64,000 nucleotides of DNA from Mariprofundus sp. Its GTDB lineage: Bacteria > Pseudomonadota > Zetaproteobacteria > Mariprofundales > Mariprofundaceae. Location: the NCBI GenBank assembly GCA_021772775.1, contig JAJFLH010000025.1:38494-102493 (forward strand). Reading direction: 5' to 3'. Position numbers and translations under genes: made by a program. Shown here piece after piece: positions 18,100-27,058 of the stretch (position 1 is the first letter of the stretch; every line of letters starts with the position of its first letter). Under the pieces are notes generated by a model that saw nothing but the letters and a program-made list of their open reading frames with translations, was not told the DNA's origin and made no database searches.

Positions 18100-18800
18100 C
18101 TGACACACTGTTATCAGCACTTTTACTGATGTTTTCGCTTGGTTTTATGGGCAGCCTGCACTGTATCGGCATGTGTGGCGGATTAGTTACAGCGGTAAGT
18201 ATGAGCCGACCGAAAGTCTGGTGGTCGGGGCTGCTAATCTATCAACTTGGACGCGTCAGCACCTATGCCCTGCTCGGTCTACTGGTAGGCTTCACCGGCG
18301 TTGCACTGAGCTCTTTTGGTGGCGAGATACTGCAACGTAGCCTGGCCATATTCGCTGGCACACTAATGATCATTTTCGCACTAAATTTAGCCGGCTGGTT
18401 ACCCGACCCTCTGCGTCGTTTCAGTGCCTGGGCGAATAAAAAAACGGGCTTGGCAAAATTGGTTCAAAAAGCTTCAACGCATGCACGTGCAGGCAGTTGG
18501 TACACCCTTGGCCTTGCCAATGGACTGTTACCCTGCGGTCTGGTCTATGCCGCCCTCTCATTAGCTCTTGCCTCAAACAGTGCACACACAGCCACACTCA
18601 TGATGATCGTCTTTGGATTGGGAACCATACCCGCAATGCTGTTTGTGCCTTCACTCTTACACAAAATGACACCAGACTTACGGAAAAAGTCTATGTATAT
18701 CGCTGCGCTCATAATGATCGCCATCGGCATCATCACTATTTTTCGCAGCACTGTGCACCAACACCACATGAGCATGTTACTAAACATCTCTTTTGTGTAA
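18096..18800 (+). CDS. SafE/UreH-like (DsbD_2-type) integral membrane protein of cbb3 locus
   Basis: The 234-residue protein has about six membrane helices and starts with MTDTLLSALLLMFSLGFMGS then LHCIGMCGGL, the conserved HCxGMCGG motif of the sulfite exporter TauE/SafE (UreH/DsbD_2-like) family members found next to cco genes. A second family feature is NGLLPCGLVYAAL. The MCGG and PCG cysteines suggest copper or thiol handling. Its ATG overlaps the ccoS stop (ATGA), so it is co-translated with ccoS; such genes are repeatedly found in this position and have been linked to cbb3 maturation. The exact transported species is not known. Confidence 0.88.
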   Translation: MTDTLLSALLLMFSLGFMGSLHCIGMCGGLVTAVSMSRPKVWWSGLLIYQLGRVSTYALLGLLVGFTGVALSSFGGEILQRSLAIFAGTLMIIFALNLAGWLPDPLRRFSAWANKKTGLAKLVQKASTHARAGSWYTLGLANGLLPCGLVYAALSLALASNSAHTATLMMIVFGLGTIPAMLFVPSLLHKMTPDLRKKSMYIAALIMIAIGIITIFRSTVHQHHMSMLLNISFV

Positions 18801-18832
18801 GCTCAGAAGTCAAGCAGGGTAAAGAAAACCCG

Positions 18833-21445
18833 TTAGGAAAGTAGCCCACTAACATTCTGCATAAATTCATCCGGCATATATGGCTTTTGAATAAAGGCCG
18901 CTACTTCACCTTGGTGAAAACGGCTACTGACATCTTCACTGCTATATCCAGATACGATGATAATAGGGATATCTGCATCAATTGATTTTATCTCATGACA
19001 ACAGATTTCGCCCCCCATCTTTGGCATAGTCAGATCGAGTATAACCAGATTAATGTCAGCCTTGTGCAGCTGATACAGCTCTAAACCCTGCTCCCCATCG
19101 GCTACCTCGAGTACCGCACAGCCCATCTCTTCAAGCAGAGAAACAGCCAGCTCTCTCACATCCTCTTCGTCATCAACCACTAAAACGGTTCCTGCAATAT
19201 GAGGCAGCGTCAAAATATCCTTTGTTGCTTTTGTTATAAACAAACCCTCTTCACTAACCGGCAGCAACACTTTAAAAGTAGTGCCCTCACCCTTCTTCGA
19301 ATCAATATGAATAGCGCCGCGATGACCTCGAATAATACCCTGCATTGCGCTCATACCAAGGCCACGACCTGTAAACTTCGTTGTAAAAAATGGTTCAAAA
19401 ATGCGCCTTTGAGTTGCCTCATCCATGCCGCAACCAGAGTCACTCACTTCAACAAATGCATATTGCCCCGGCTGATCAGCACTATCTTCCACGCAACGTT
19501 CCAGATATTCCGTATCAACCTGCATCACACCTGAGCGCACAATAATCCTGCCACTCTCATCACCATTGGCCTCATTGGCATTGGTAATAAGGTTCATAAT
19601 CACCTGCTGCAACTGCGACCTGTCTGCATCGACGGAGGCAATGTCATCCTGCAGATCCAACACAAGCTCGGAATGTTTATGAATCGAAACCGCCAACAAC
19701 TGTGTCATCTCCTCCAGCATGAGTGACACATTAACCGGTTCAATGATGAAGCTTCCCTTTCCTGAATACGCCAACATCTGTTTACATAGATCTGCCGCCT
19801 TCTCACTGGACTGAACAACACGCTCAAGACGCTGATGCACAGCCTGCGGGTCCTTCCTCAGCTTACTGATAGCAATCGCCGCATTACCCATGATTGCCGT
19901 TAACAGATTATTAAAATCATGGGCTATACCACCCGCCAATACACCAAGTGACTCCAGCCTCTGGGTGTGCTCCAACTGAACTGCGTGTCTTTTCTCTTCT
20001 TCCTGCTTCAACTTGCGCTCTGTGACATTTCTAAAAACGCCGTGAATCTCAATAGATACGTCATTCTCCAAATGACAGCGCGCAGTGCCCTCCACCTCAA
20101 TGCGACAACCGCCCTTCGTAACAAATGATGTCTCAACCCAGCCGAAACCTCGACCAAGCTGCAGTTCAGCAAAGACTTCCATGAAGTGGCCTAGGCAATC
20201 AGGGGCAATAATATCCTGCAACGTAAGAGCTTGAACTTCGGCCTCAGAATAACCCATTTCCTGCAACCACTTTCTATTCACATAAAGCAGTTTTCCATCC
20301 GGTCGAACGCTCTGAATCAACTCTTGAGCATAATCAAAGAAATCCTGCAAACGCACCTGTGAATTCTGCAGCTTCTCTTCAGCCTGCAACTGCTCCCGCT
20401 GCCGCACCTCAATTACTTTTTGCTCCATATATTGCACATGTTGTTCGAGCTGAATCAATGAGTCCGCAGAAGAGATTCCAATATCCGCTTGCAGATGCTT
20501 GATTGAAAAGTCCCGCACCTCTTGCGAAAGTCGGCGCATACGGCGGCCCAACCAGACAATGGTTAGCATCAACATCAACATCAAAGCTGCTGCCAAGACA
20601 TATCGCTGTTGACGCACAACATCCAGCACCACACCCAGTTTTTCATCAATCTCTTCACGACTGCGCAACGAAACAAAGTGAACAGCGACATCCGATGCGC
20701 CATAATCAAAAAAGTCCCGGCCGGTCACCAGATAATCCTTTTCAATATCATCAAGCAACATGCCAGCACTGGCAAGCGTCGCATTGGAACTCGCCAAAAT
20801 GCGACTCTGTTTGCCATGAATATCAATCAATGCAGTAATATTCGGATTCACATCATAACGATGGATTGAAGATAACAATTCTGAATCAAGCGGCACACCA
20901 AGCATGATATAACCCACCAACTCCTCATTGAGCTCCACCTCTGCTGAAGCCAACATCCAGGGGCCACCAGCCACCATGGTAAGCATACTCTGACCAAGCG
21001 TATTGGTTCGATGATAAAGCGGTGGTGAAAGCAATGCTTCAGGCAAATCATCCAGCTGAATATAATGCCCACCCTTTAATTTCCACTGTGCATCAAAAAG
21101 CATCGCTACTCTGGGGTGCCCATCGGATCCAATCAGCGATCGTCCCGGAAACCATTTCGGACGACGACGACTCGTGGTGACGTCCTCTCCCCCGCTATGT
21201 TTCAAATAGTGAATCAGAGGTGGATAGTTTGCGGCGACCTGAGCAATCTGGTGAAACACTTTGACTTGCCGGTCGAAACGCAGCCGCTCAATAAGAGCCT
21301 GCTTTGTTAACACTTCCAGCAACTCCTGCTCATACAAGGCAGAGAGCTCTTTATTGTGGTAATAGTCCAGAGCAGTGCCTGTCGCGATCACCGCAGCGAG
21401 AGTCGCAGCCAGCATTTTCAGTGTTAGAGATAGACGATGCAGCAT
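18833..21445 (-). CDS. Membrane hybrid sensor histidine kinase (periplasmic sensor-PAS-HisKA-HATPase-REC)
   Basis: The 870-residue protein has TM1 (about 8-25), a periplasmic sensing domain (about 30-280), TM2 (about 284-304), coiled coil (about 325-365), PAS (about 362-480; GYSEAEVQALTLQDI), HisKA with phosphoacceptor in [19 protein letters not shown], HATPase (DSGCGMDEATQRRIFEPFF; TGRGLGMSAMQGI) and a C-terminal receiver (LVVDDEEDVRELAV, phosphoacceptor in VILDLTMPKMGG, KPYMPDEF). The histidine box GGIAHDFNN is of the type used by many hybrid kinases. No ribosome-binding site is obvious at 21445. It follows a periplasmic binding protein gene by 12 bases, suggesting that protein presents the ligand. 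Downstream target unknown. Confidence 0.92.
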   Translation of the reverse strand: MLHRLSLTLKMLAATLAAVIATGTALDYYHNKELSALYEQELLEVLTKQALIERLRFDRQVKVFHQIAQVAANYPPLIHYLKHSGGEDVTTSRRRPKWFPGRSLIGSDGHPRVAMLFDAQWKLKGGHYIQLDDLPEALLSPPLYHRTNTLGQSMLTMVAGGPWMLASAEVELNEELVGYIMLGVPLDSELLSSIHRYDVNPNITALIDIHGKQSRILASSNATLASAGMLLDDIEKDYLVTGRDFFDYGASDVAVHFVSLRSREEIDEKLGVVLDVVRQQRYVLAAALMLMLMLTIVWLGRRMRRLSQEVRDFSIKHLQADIGISSADSLIQLEQHVQYMEQKVIEVRQREQLQAEEKLQNSQVRLQDFFDYAQELIQSVRPDGKLLYVNRKWLQEMGYSEAEVQALTLQDIIAPDCLGHFMEVFAELQLGRGFGWVETSFVTKGGCRIEVEGTARCHLENDVSIEIHGVFRNVTERKLKQEEEKRHAVQLEHTQRLESLGVLAGGIAHDFNNLLTAIMGNAAIAISKLRKDPQAVHQRLERVVQSSEKAADLCKQMLAYSGKGSFIIEPVNVSLMLEEMTQLLAVSIHKHSELVLDLQDDIASVDADRSQLQQVIMNLITNANEANGDESGRIIVRSGVMQVDTEYLERCVEDSADQPGQYAFVEVSDSGCGMDEATQRRIFEPFFTTKFTGRGLGMSAMQGIIRGHRGAIHIDSKKGEGTTFKVLLPVSEEGLFITKATKDILTLPHIAGTVLVVDDEEDVRELAVSLLEEMGCAVLEVADGEQGLELYQLHKADINLVILDLTMPKMGGEICCHEIKSIDADIPIIIVSGYSSEDVSSRFHQGEVAAFIQKPYMPDEFMQNVSGLLS

Positions 21446-21457
21446 AGTGATTATGAA

Positions 21458-22444
21458 TTAATTTTCAGGTTCGCCAATCAACTCATCACCGGCAAACTTC
21501 CAGCCCAGTGATTTAAGCTTGCTGGCAGGAATAAGTTGAAAACCCGCATCCATCTGCTCAACCTGCTTGGTCAAATGAGCAATCAACGCCGCAACATGCG
21601 GGTTCTTTAGTGGATCATCCACCCATGAAGTAAGACTATAAACCCGATAGAGCGGATAGCCTGAAGTCGCCATATCCTCAGGTCTAACACCATTAATACT
21701 TAAGGAGCGCACTTTGCCAAACTTTTGATACGTTTTAATCATCCAGGGGACTTCATAACCGATAGCTTTTGGGTCAGTTGCAACGGTTCGAATCATATCG
21801 GGTACAGCTCCCACCTCCAGCAGATCAGGGCTAAAATCATCCTCCTCCCCCAACAACAGCTGCCAGTGACCAGGCCGCAGCTTACAGTGCAGTCTTCCAA
21901 TCGGGTGGATCAAACCTTTCCTGTTGCTATCAACGAGCTGGTCCCATTGATACACTTCACCGGAAAACACAGCTCTTGCTTGCGCTAAAGTCAGATTATC
22001 CAGCTTATTCTCAGGATGAACGATCAAATTGATCGGACTGATACCCAGTGTGTGCCATTTCAGACCCGGCAACCTGTCCCCTTTGCCCGGCGGACAACAA
22101 AAACCAGCCACATCCACACGTTTCTTCACCAGGGCTCCTGCCGAGATACCGCAAGTACCTTTGCTCACAGCAACCCTTAAACTATGTTTTTTTGCAAAAG
22201 CTTGAATCATAGGCAGCAGTCCATCATACAGTTGCTGATCCAAAGAGAGTGTAATATCTGCCTCAATACCCTCGGCATAACGAATCGGTTGTTTTCGCCA
22301 CTCTGTTTCGATCTCAACCCGTTCATCCGGTGATGAAAAAGCAGCCCCAGCCAAAGGCTGCGCTGATGCAGCAGTCACCAACAGCATTCCAGTAAACAGA
22401 GTAAAAAACATGCACAAGCGATGCAACACTAAAGACTCTCTCAT
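21458..22444 (-). CDS. Periplasmic PstS-like substrate-binding protein paired with a kinase
   Basis: The 328-residue product has a signal peptide (RLCMFFTLFTGMLLVTAASA, cleaved near AQPLAG) and the PBP-like fold of the PstS/phosphate family: YDGLLPMIQAFAKKH early, LGISPINLIVHPENKLDNLT then LAQARAVFSGEVYQWDQL, and AIGYEVPWMIKTY. Four cysteines (KGTCGIS, GFCCPPGKG, RLHCKLRPG) are unusual for the family. The ATG at 22444 has AAGGAG five bases upstream. No ABC permease or ATPase is nearby; instead a hybrid kinase gene starts 12 bases downstream, so a sensory role is inferred. Phosphate is not assured as the ligand. Confidence 0.82.
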   Translation of the reverse strand: MRESLVLHRLCMFFTLFTGMLLVTAASAQPLAGAAFSSPDERVEIETEWRKQPIRYAEGIEADITLSLDQQLYDGLLPMIQAFAKKHSLRVAVSKGTCGISAGALVKKRVDVAGFCCPPGKGDRLPGLKWHTLGISPINLIVHPENKLDNLTLAQARAVFSGEVYQWDQLVDSNRKGLIHPIGRLHCKLRPGHWQLLLGEEDDFSPDLLEVGAVPDMIRTVATDPKAIGYEVPWMIKTYQKFGKVRSLSINGVRPEDMATSGYPLYRVYSLTSWVDDPLKNPHVAALIAHLTKQVEQMDAGFQLIPASKLKSLGWKFAGDELIGEPEN

Positions 22445-22595
22445 ACGCACTCCTTCAGGGGCTTTGAACAGAGAAACAAAACTAGCAGCTTGGCGACAAG
22501 GAATACAGGCTAGTAAGAACGAGGTCTCTCCCCCCTTAATCCATAGCCTTCAAACACAATGCAGCATTTCGTTTCAAGCAAACGGTATAGGTGCC

Positions 22596-23258
22596 CTATT
22601 TGGGATTAGAAAACTGTAATTCTGGAGGCTCTTTCTCACTCAGAATCGCCTTCAAACCAACGGCGTCATAGAGATATTGATTTCGATCTTCATCCAAGCG
22701 CTCTATTTTATTGGGCTCCCCAAATCGAGCTTTCAAAATCTCAAGTGAAACATTCAGATTAGGAATCAACGTGAGTTCACGTACCGTTGCTGTATGAACA
22801 GCACCAACGTCATCTGCCGCCAAATTCATGCGCGCTACCATGTTGGGATAGAGGTGTGGAACGGTTGCTCGCGATTCAATCTCCAGCAGCTGCTTTTCAG
22901 TCAAATCCAGCAACAACACCACTTTCGTATGATCTGCAATGGCGGGGAAAAAAGCCTCCAGCTTCAAACCTTCTTTCGGATGCCCCTGCGGATAAATATA
23001 CAACGCCACATCGCTCTTACTTTTTAAAACAGTTTCGGCTTGATCCAGCGTTGTTAGCCCCAATGTCACCCCTAGCACATGCAAATGCCCTTCTGCATCA
23101 ACATGTGTATCCACCGTTGCATCACCCTGTTGATAGCGCGAACTGGTCCAGAAAAAAAGAGCAGCGCTCACAAGAACAACAACCAATAACATCCACATGG
23201 CCACTTTATCGCCACCGTGTGTTTTAGAGTTTATATTTGAGCTATTTTCAGATGTCAT
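22596..23258 (-). CDS. Hypothetical single-pass membrane protein
   Basis: Not recognised. The 220-residue product has a short hydrophilic N-terminus, one membrane helix at about 20-39 (AMWMLLVVVLVSAALFFWTS) and a soluble domain with the segment VLGVTLGLTTLDQAETVLKS. The pattern GVTLG-x-T-x-x-(E/Q)A-x-x-x-L followed by a late KARFGEPNKIERL resembles short structural proteins that track a repeated alpha/beta motif, but no family is assigned. AGAGGC precedes the ATG. It is on the same strand as the binding protein-kinase pair, 150 bases upstream, so co-regulation is possible but not shown. The domain most likely faces the periplasm. Confidence 0.75.
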   Translation of the reverse strand: MTSENSSNINSKTHGGDKVAMWMLLVVVLVSAALFFWTSSRYQQGDATVDTHVDAEGHLHVLGVTLGLTTLDQAETVLKSKSDVALYIYPQGHPKEGLKLEAFFPAIADHTKVVLLLDLTEKQLLEIESRATVPHLYPNMVARMNLAADDVGAVHTATVRELTLIPNLNVSLEILKARFGEPNKIERLDEDRNQYLYDAVGLKAILSEKEPPELQFSNPK

Positions 23259-23428
23259 ACTTGCCTCTCATGATTGCGATAGACTACATCTGTCAGCAAA
23301 CTATTCAGCATAACGATGTAACTTCAGATTTTTTTCACCCCACATTGGAGCAATATGGAGAGCGATCCGAGCTAGAAGAGTGAAAGGCAAAAGAGCTGGC
23401 ACTCAGCCCGACAGGCTTACAGATTCAG

Positions 23429-23962
23429 CTAAAAACCACCTCGAACCAAGCGGGCATAGCCGACTGCAACATTCTTACTGAAGGCTCGCTCACTGCCATC
23501 ATCAAAGTTAACAAGCCACGCATTTGCAGCAGCAGCGGCATCTGGTGATGCTGACCAATAGGTTGCGGTTGTCGCTGGAAAGATAGCGACATTGATAGCT
23601 GGTTGCCGGCACTGCTCCTCCACTATCGAGTTCAACTCTTTTCGATTTGGCAGACGCCAATCTGAAAAGCCCGCAAAACCACCAGCATTGTTTAATATCA
23701 CAGCCTGTTGCAATGCTGCTCCCCATGTATACAAAGCCGCGACTCCAACACCACAGACACCACCACTTGCTCCTTCAGGACACTGCTTCCACATCAAACC
23801 CGTCTTTACATGCGTCACTGTACCATCACCATTGTCAAACAGCCCCAAGGGTGAAGCAAGGCTCTTGGTAGGCGTACTGGCTTTTATCGTCACCTCGCAA
23901 GCAGCCCATGCCTCAGCACCCAACATCAGTAAACTTAATAGCAACAGTGTCACAGCCTTCAT
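23429..23962 (-). CDS. Secreted Lcl/DUF1566 domain protein
   Basis: The 177-residue product has a signal peptide (KAVTLLLLSLLMLGAEAWAA) and one Lcl C-terminal (DUF1566) domain. Family landmarks are NGDGTVTHVKTGLMWKQC, GFSDWRLPNRKELNSIVE, ATYWSASPDA and the terminal GYARLVRGGF. The domain, first named from a Legionella collagen-like surface protein, is often found at the end of exported proteins; its ligand is unknown here. ATG 23962 is eight bases after GGGAG. It follows a larger protein with the same domain (103 bases upstream on this strand), and is probably a paralogue. Four cysteines after the signal may form disulfides. Confidence 0.88.
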   Translation of the reverse strand: MKAVTLLLLSLLMLGAEAWAACEVTIKASTPTKSLASPLGLFDNGDGTVTHVKTGLMWKQCPEGASGGVCGVGVAALYTWGAALQQAVILNNAGGFAGFSDWRLPNRKELNSIVEEQCRQPAINVAIFPATTATYWSASPDAAAAANAWLVNFDDGSERAFSKNVAVGYARLVRGGF

Positions 23963-24065
23963 TTTATACACTCCCGAGAACTCACATCTACATGCTGCAG
24001 CGCCATAGTTCCATGGCACACGAGATCTAAACAGGATCTATAGATCTCCACTAACATCGCTCTCA

Positions 24066-25619
24066 TCAAAGACCACCACGCACAAGACGAACAGCAGAGC
24101 CCACACTCTTACCCTGTACTGCGCTAGAGCCCGAATTAAAGTCAATGGCCCATGCGTCAATAAAAACGGTGGCAATTGGAACGGCGGATGGTGAGGAAGA
24201 CCAATATTTATTGCCCGCCGCATTCGGGAAATAGCTGACTTCAGTCGCAGGCCCCGGCGGAGCAATGCTATAATCAACAATCGAGCGTAAAGTCTCTTTT
24301 TTAGGCAATCGCCAATCTGAATAACCGCACAATGACGCCGCATTTACAGCGGCTACATAACTCTCTGTATCGCAACCTATGCCACCACTGCAAACGCCTG
24401 CGTTGAGACTGCCGGCCACTCCGCCATCATCCACACCTGTAGAGTTATACCAGGAGTATGTATTGCTGGCATCATGCAAGCCACCTGCTGTAGCTGGTGT
24501 TTTCACCTCCCACATCAGACCTGTTGTTTGATCCAGAACACAGGGCCACGGTGTAGTTGCATAAGCTACAGCTTGATTACTCAATGGAGTTCCTGCCGCA
24601 TCCAATTTGATAAAGGAGAAACCAAGTTTACCATCAGTATTACTGTTCTGTGCCGGGTTCACATCACGCCCCTTATCGGCATCCTGCAAAGGAAAGGTTG
24701 GCTGAGTGACTACGAGTGCATTACTTGATACATTTCCCCATAGAACAATACCAGTATCGTTCAGTTCTCCTGCATCATCATTCAAGATTGAACCTGTCGC
24801 AACGGCTACTCCAAGCACCGCATTCACTGCATTGCTCAAGCTAAGTGTAAATGTCTCACTGGCTTCAAACTGCGTTGCATCCGCCCCAATCGAGACACTG
24901 ATTGTACCTGTTGTGTTGCCTGCCGGGATAGTCAGCGTTGCTGTCGTAGCGGTATAATCGCTGGCAGATAGAGCCGTGCCATCGCTCGTCGTGAAATCCA
25001 CAGTAACAGCATTCGCTATCGCGCTGCTTAAAGAGGCGTTGAAATTAAGTATCGTCGTGCCAAGCGTACTACCTTCGACCACACTGGCATGCGCAATAGA
25101 AAGAGTAGGTGCGGCAAAATTATTTATCGTACCGATTGCCGTTGCCGTCGCTATCGTCGCAGCGACTGGATTACTGAGTCTAAGTGTGAGCGTTTCCAGC
25201 GGTTCACTCACGGCATCACCTAATACAGCTACAGAAATCGTGCCACTAGCGCTACCTGCTGCAATCGTCAGCGTACCATTGCTGACAACATAATCACTGC
25301 CAGCGAGTGCCGTTCCGTTAGACGTTGTGAAGTTCACAGAAGCAGCCGTAGTTGACACAGCACTCAAGCTAACCGTAAAAACGAGGTTCGTTGTACCGCT
25401 GGTACCACCTTCGGCGACAGTGGCATTCGCAATGGAGAGAGTTGGAGGCGAATCTGATGGATAGTTAGGGGTTCCACAGCCACTGATAACAACCGAAGTC
25501 AGCAGCACAACAAGAAAAAAGCCTCTATCTAGCGACTTATGAATGGCTACAGCCTTATCCTTCAAGCAGCTGGAAACTTGATAAACCAAATTGAAGTAGC
25601 GTTCAGTCGCAAACGTCAT
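24066..25619 (-). CDS. Surface lipoprotein with two Calx-beta domains and a C-terminal Lcl/DUF1566 domain
   Basis: The 517-residue product has a lipoprotein signal (FFLVVLLTSVVISGCGTPN; lipobox ISGC), a short linker, two Calx-beta repeats (about 55-160 and 160-270; each with SIA-x-A-x-V-x-EG-(G/S)T and a FTTS-(N/D)GTAL-x-x-SDY segment), and a Lcl/DUF1566 domain (about 370-517; CVLDQTTGLMWEVKTP, GYSDWRLPKKETLRSIVDYS, KYWSSSPS, SAVRLVRGGL). ATG 25619 lies six bases after AGGA; the frame extends to 25658. The protein is very rich in Ala, Thr and Ser, typical of extracellular beta-sandwich adhesin-like proteins. Function is inferred only as surface binding. Confidence 0.87.
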   Translation of the reverse strand: MTFATERYFNLVYQVSSCLKDKAVAIHKSLDRGFFLVVLLTSVVISGCGTPNYPSDSPPTLSIANATVAEGGTSGTTNLVFTVSLSAVSTTAASVNFTTSNGTALAGSDYVVSNGTLTIAAGSASGTISVAVLGDAVSEPLETLTLRLSNPVAATIATATAIGTINNFAAPTLSIAHASVVEGSTLGTTILNFNASLSSAIANAVTVDFTTSDGTALSASDYTATTATLTIPAGNTTGTISVSIGADATQFEASETFTLSLSNAVNAVLGVAVATGSILNDDAGELNDTGIVLWGNVSSNALVVTQPTFPLQDADKGRDVNPAQNSNTDGKLGFSFIKLDAAGTPLSNQAVAYATTPWPCVLDQTTGLMWEVKTPATAGGLHDASNTYSWYNSTGVDDGGVAGSLNAGVCSGGIGCDTESYVAAVNAASLCGYSDWRLPKKETLRSIVDYSIAPPGPATEVSYFPNAAGNKYWSSSPSAVPIATVFIDAWAIDFNSGSSAVQGKSVGSAVRLVRGGL

Positions 25620-25863
25620 GCAGCATCCTTTATATCTAGATTGAACCGAACAAAGCACCCACTACCGTAGTGCGTTGGAGCGCAGCTATTCCGTAGAAAA
25701 ATATTCATAGAACAGCGCGCACAATAATAAGCCAGCATATCTATATCAATATAACAAATCGAATGCCTGTAGCTAACGACTCAAAACAGGAGAGGTTTAA
25801 ACCTACAAAGCTGAGTGAAACTATGAATCTACGCACTTAGGCTGGGAACAATCCTGATAATGC

Positions 25864-26886
25864 TTATCCGACAAACGATTCAAAACGTAATGGCTCTTCC
25901 TGCATGGCGGCGACCTGCTCCTTGAGTGATAGAATATGATCTTGCCAATAGTTCTGCGTATTAAACCAGGGAAAGGCGCGTTGAAAAGCAGGGTCATCCC
26001 AGCGTTTGGCCAACCAGCCGGAATGATGAATGATGCGCAGTGTCCTAAGCGGTTCAATCAATGCTAACTCTCGACTATCAAAATCATGAAACTGATTATA
26101 AGCACGCAACAGTATATCCAACGATGCATTCATTTGTGTACGATCTCCAGATAGGAACATCCACAAATCCTGAATCGCAGGCCCCATACGCGCATCATCA
26201 AAATCAACGATATAGGGCGCTCCAGATTTCCACAAAATATTGCCGGGGTGAGCATCGCCATGCAATCGAATATAATTGGGTTCAATGGCATCAAAGGCCA
26301 GTTCCACTTTGTCCAACACATCTTCAATTAAGCTCTCATAAACCTTTTCCAGTTCTATCGGGATAAATTTATGCTCCATAAGAAACTCATACACATCATC
26401 ACCAAAGGTATGTACATCTAATGCAGGTCGATACTCAAAATCAGCTGTCTCACCCAAAGCATGGATGCGTCCACAGTAACGCCCCAGCTGTTCCAAATGC
26501 GTCTTATTCTCCAGATTTGGTGCCCGGCCAACTTGCATGGGATAGAGAGAAAAGCGATAGCCTTTGAACTGATGCAGACTCACACCATCAATCAATAATG
26601 GCGGTACAACTGGCACATCCAAAGCCTGCAGATCCAGTGTGAAATCATGCTCCTCAATAATAGCAGGATCATCCCAACGATTGGGCCGATAAAACTTGGC
26701 TACAAGGGCGGGGCCATCTTCGACGCCCACCTGATACACCCTGTTTTCATAAGAGTTCAGTGCTAACTGATAACCATCACACAGATAACCAACACTTTCG
26801 ACCGCCTGCAATACCTGCTCAGGCCCCAGATCATAAAAAGAGGCGGCCCGGCTGGCCTGAGTAGAAAAGGGTGAGTGAATCGTCAT
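25864..26886 (-). CDS. srkA: Stress response kinase A (YihE family Ser/Thr kinase)
   Basis: SrkA/YihE is a cytoplasmic aminoglycoside-phosphotransferase-fold protein kinase that protects E. coli under stress linked to the Cpx response and MazEF. The 340-residue length matches. Landmarks: YLCDGYQLALNSYENRVYQV with the ATP-lysine in VAKFYRPNRW, catalytic loop RLHGDAHPGNILW and metal-binding DFDDARMGPAIQDLW. No ribosome-binding site stands out at the ATG. The start abuts the divergent Bax-like frame, so the two genes share a very short promoter region or the neighbouring gene starts further in. Confidence 0.94.
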   Translation of the reverse strand: MTIHSPFSTQASRAASFYDLGPEQVLQAVESVGYLCDGYQLALNSYENRVYQVGVEDGPALVAKFYRPNRWDDPAIIEEHDFTLDLQALDVPVVPPLLIDGVSLHQFKGYRFSLYPMQVGRAPNLENKTHLEQLGRYCGRIHALGETADFEYRPALDVHTFGDDVYEFLMEHKFIPIELEKVYESLIEDVLDKVELAFDAIEPNYIRLHGDAHPGNILWKSGAPYIVDFDDARMGPAIQDLWMFLSGDRTQMNASLDILLRAYNQFHDFDSRELALIEPLRTLRIIHHSGWLAKRWDDPAFQRAFPWFNTQNYWQDHILSLKEQVAAMQEEPLRFESFVG

Positions 26887-27058
26887 GGCGGCAGCGTATC
26901 GTCAAATGCTGAGCTTGTCCGATACTTATCTCCCTCAACACCGGATTATCTCTTTTCCTCTTCAATCGTTAGTATTCCAGCGCATGCTGATACTCTCACC
27001 ACATCACACTGTGATACAGCTCACAGATCAAAGCCCGTCACTACATCACTCTTCGCCG

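Noticed and set aside
25620..25863. Possible c-di-GMP riboswitch upstream of the Calx-beta lipoprotein gene
   Set aside because: A CACTACcGTAGTG palindrome is present, but the conserved GEMM core could not be matched.
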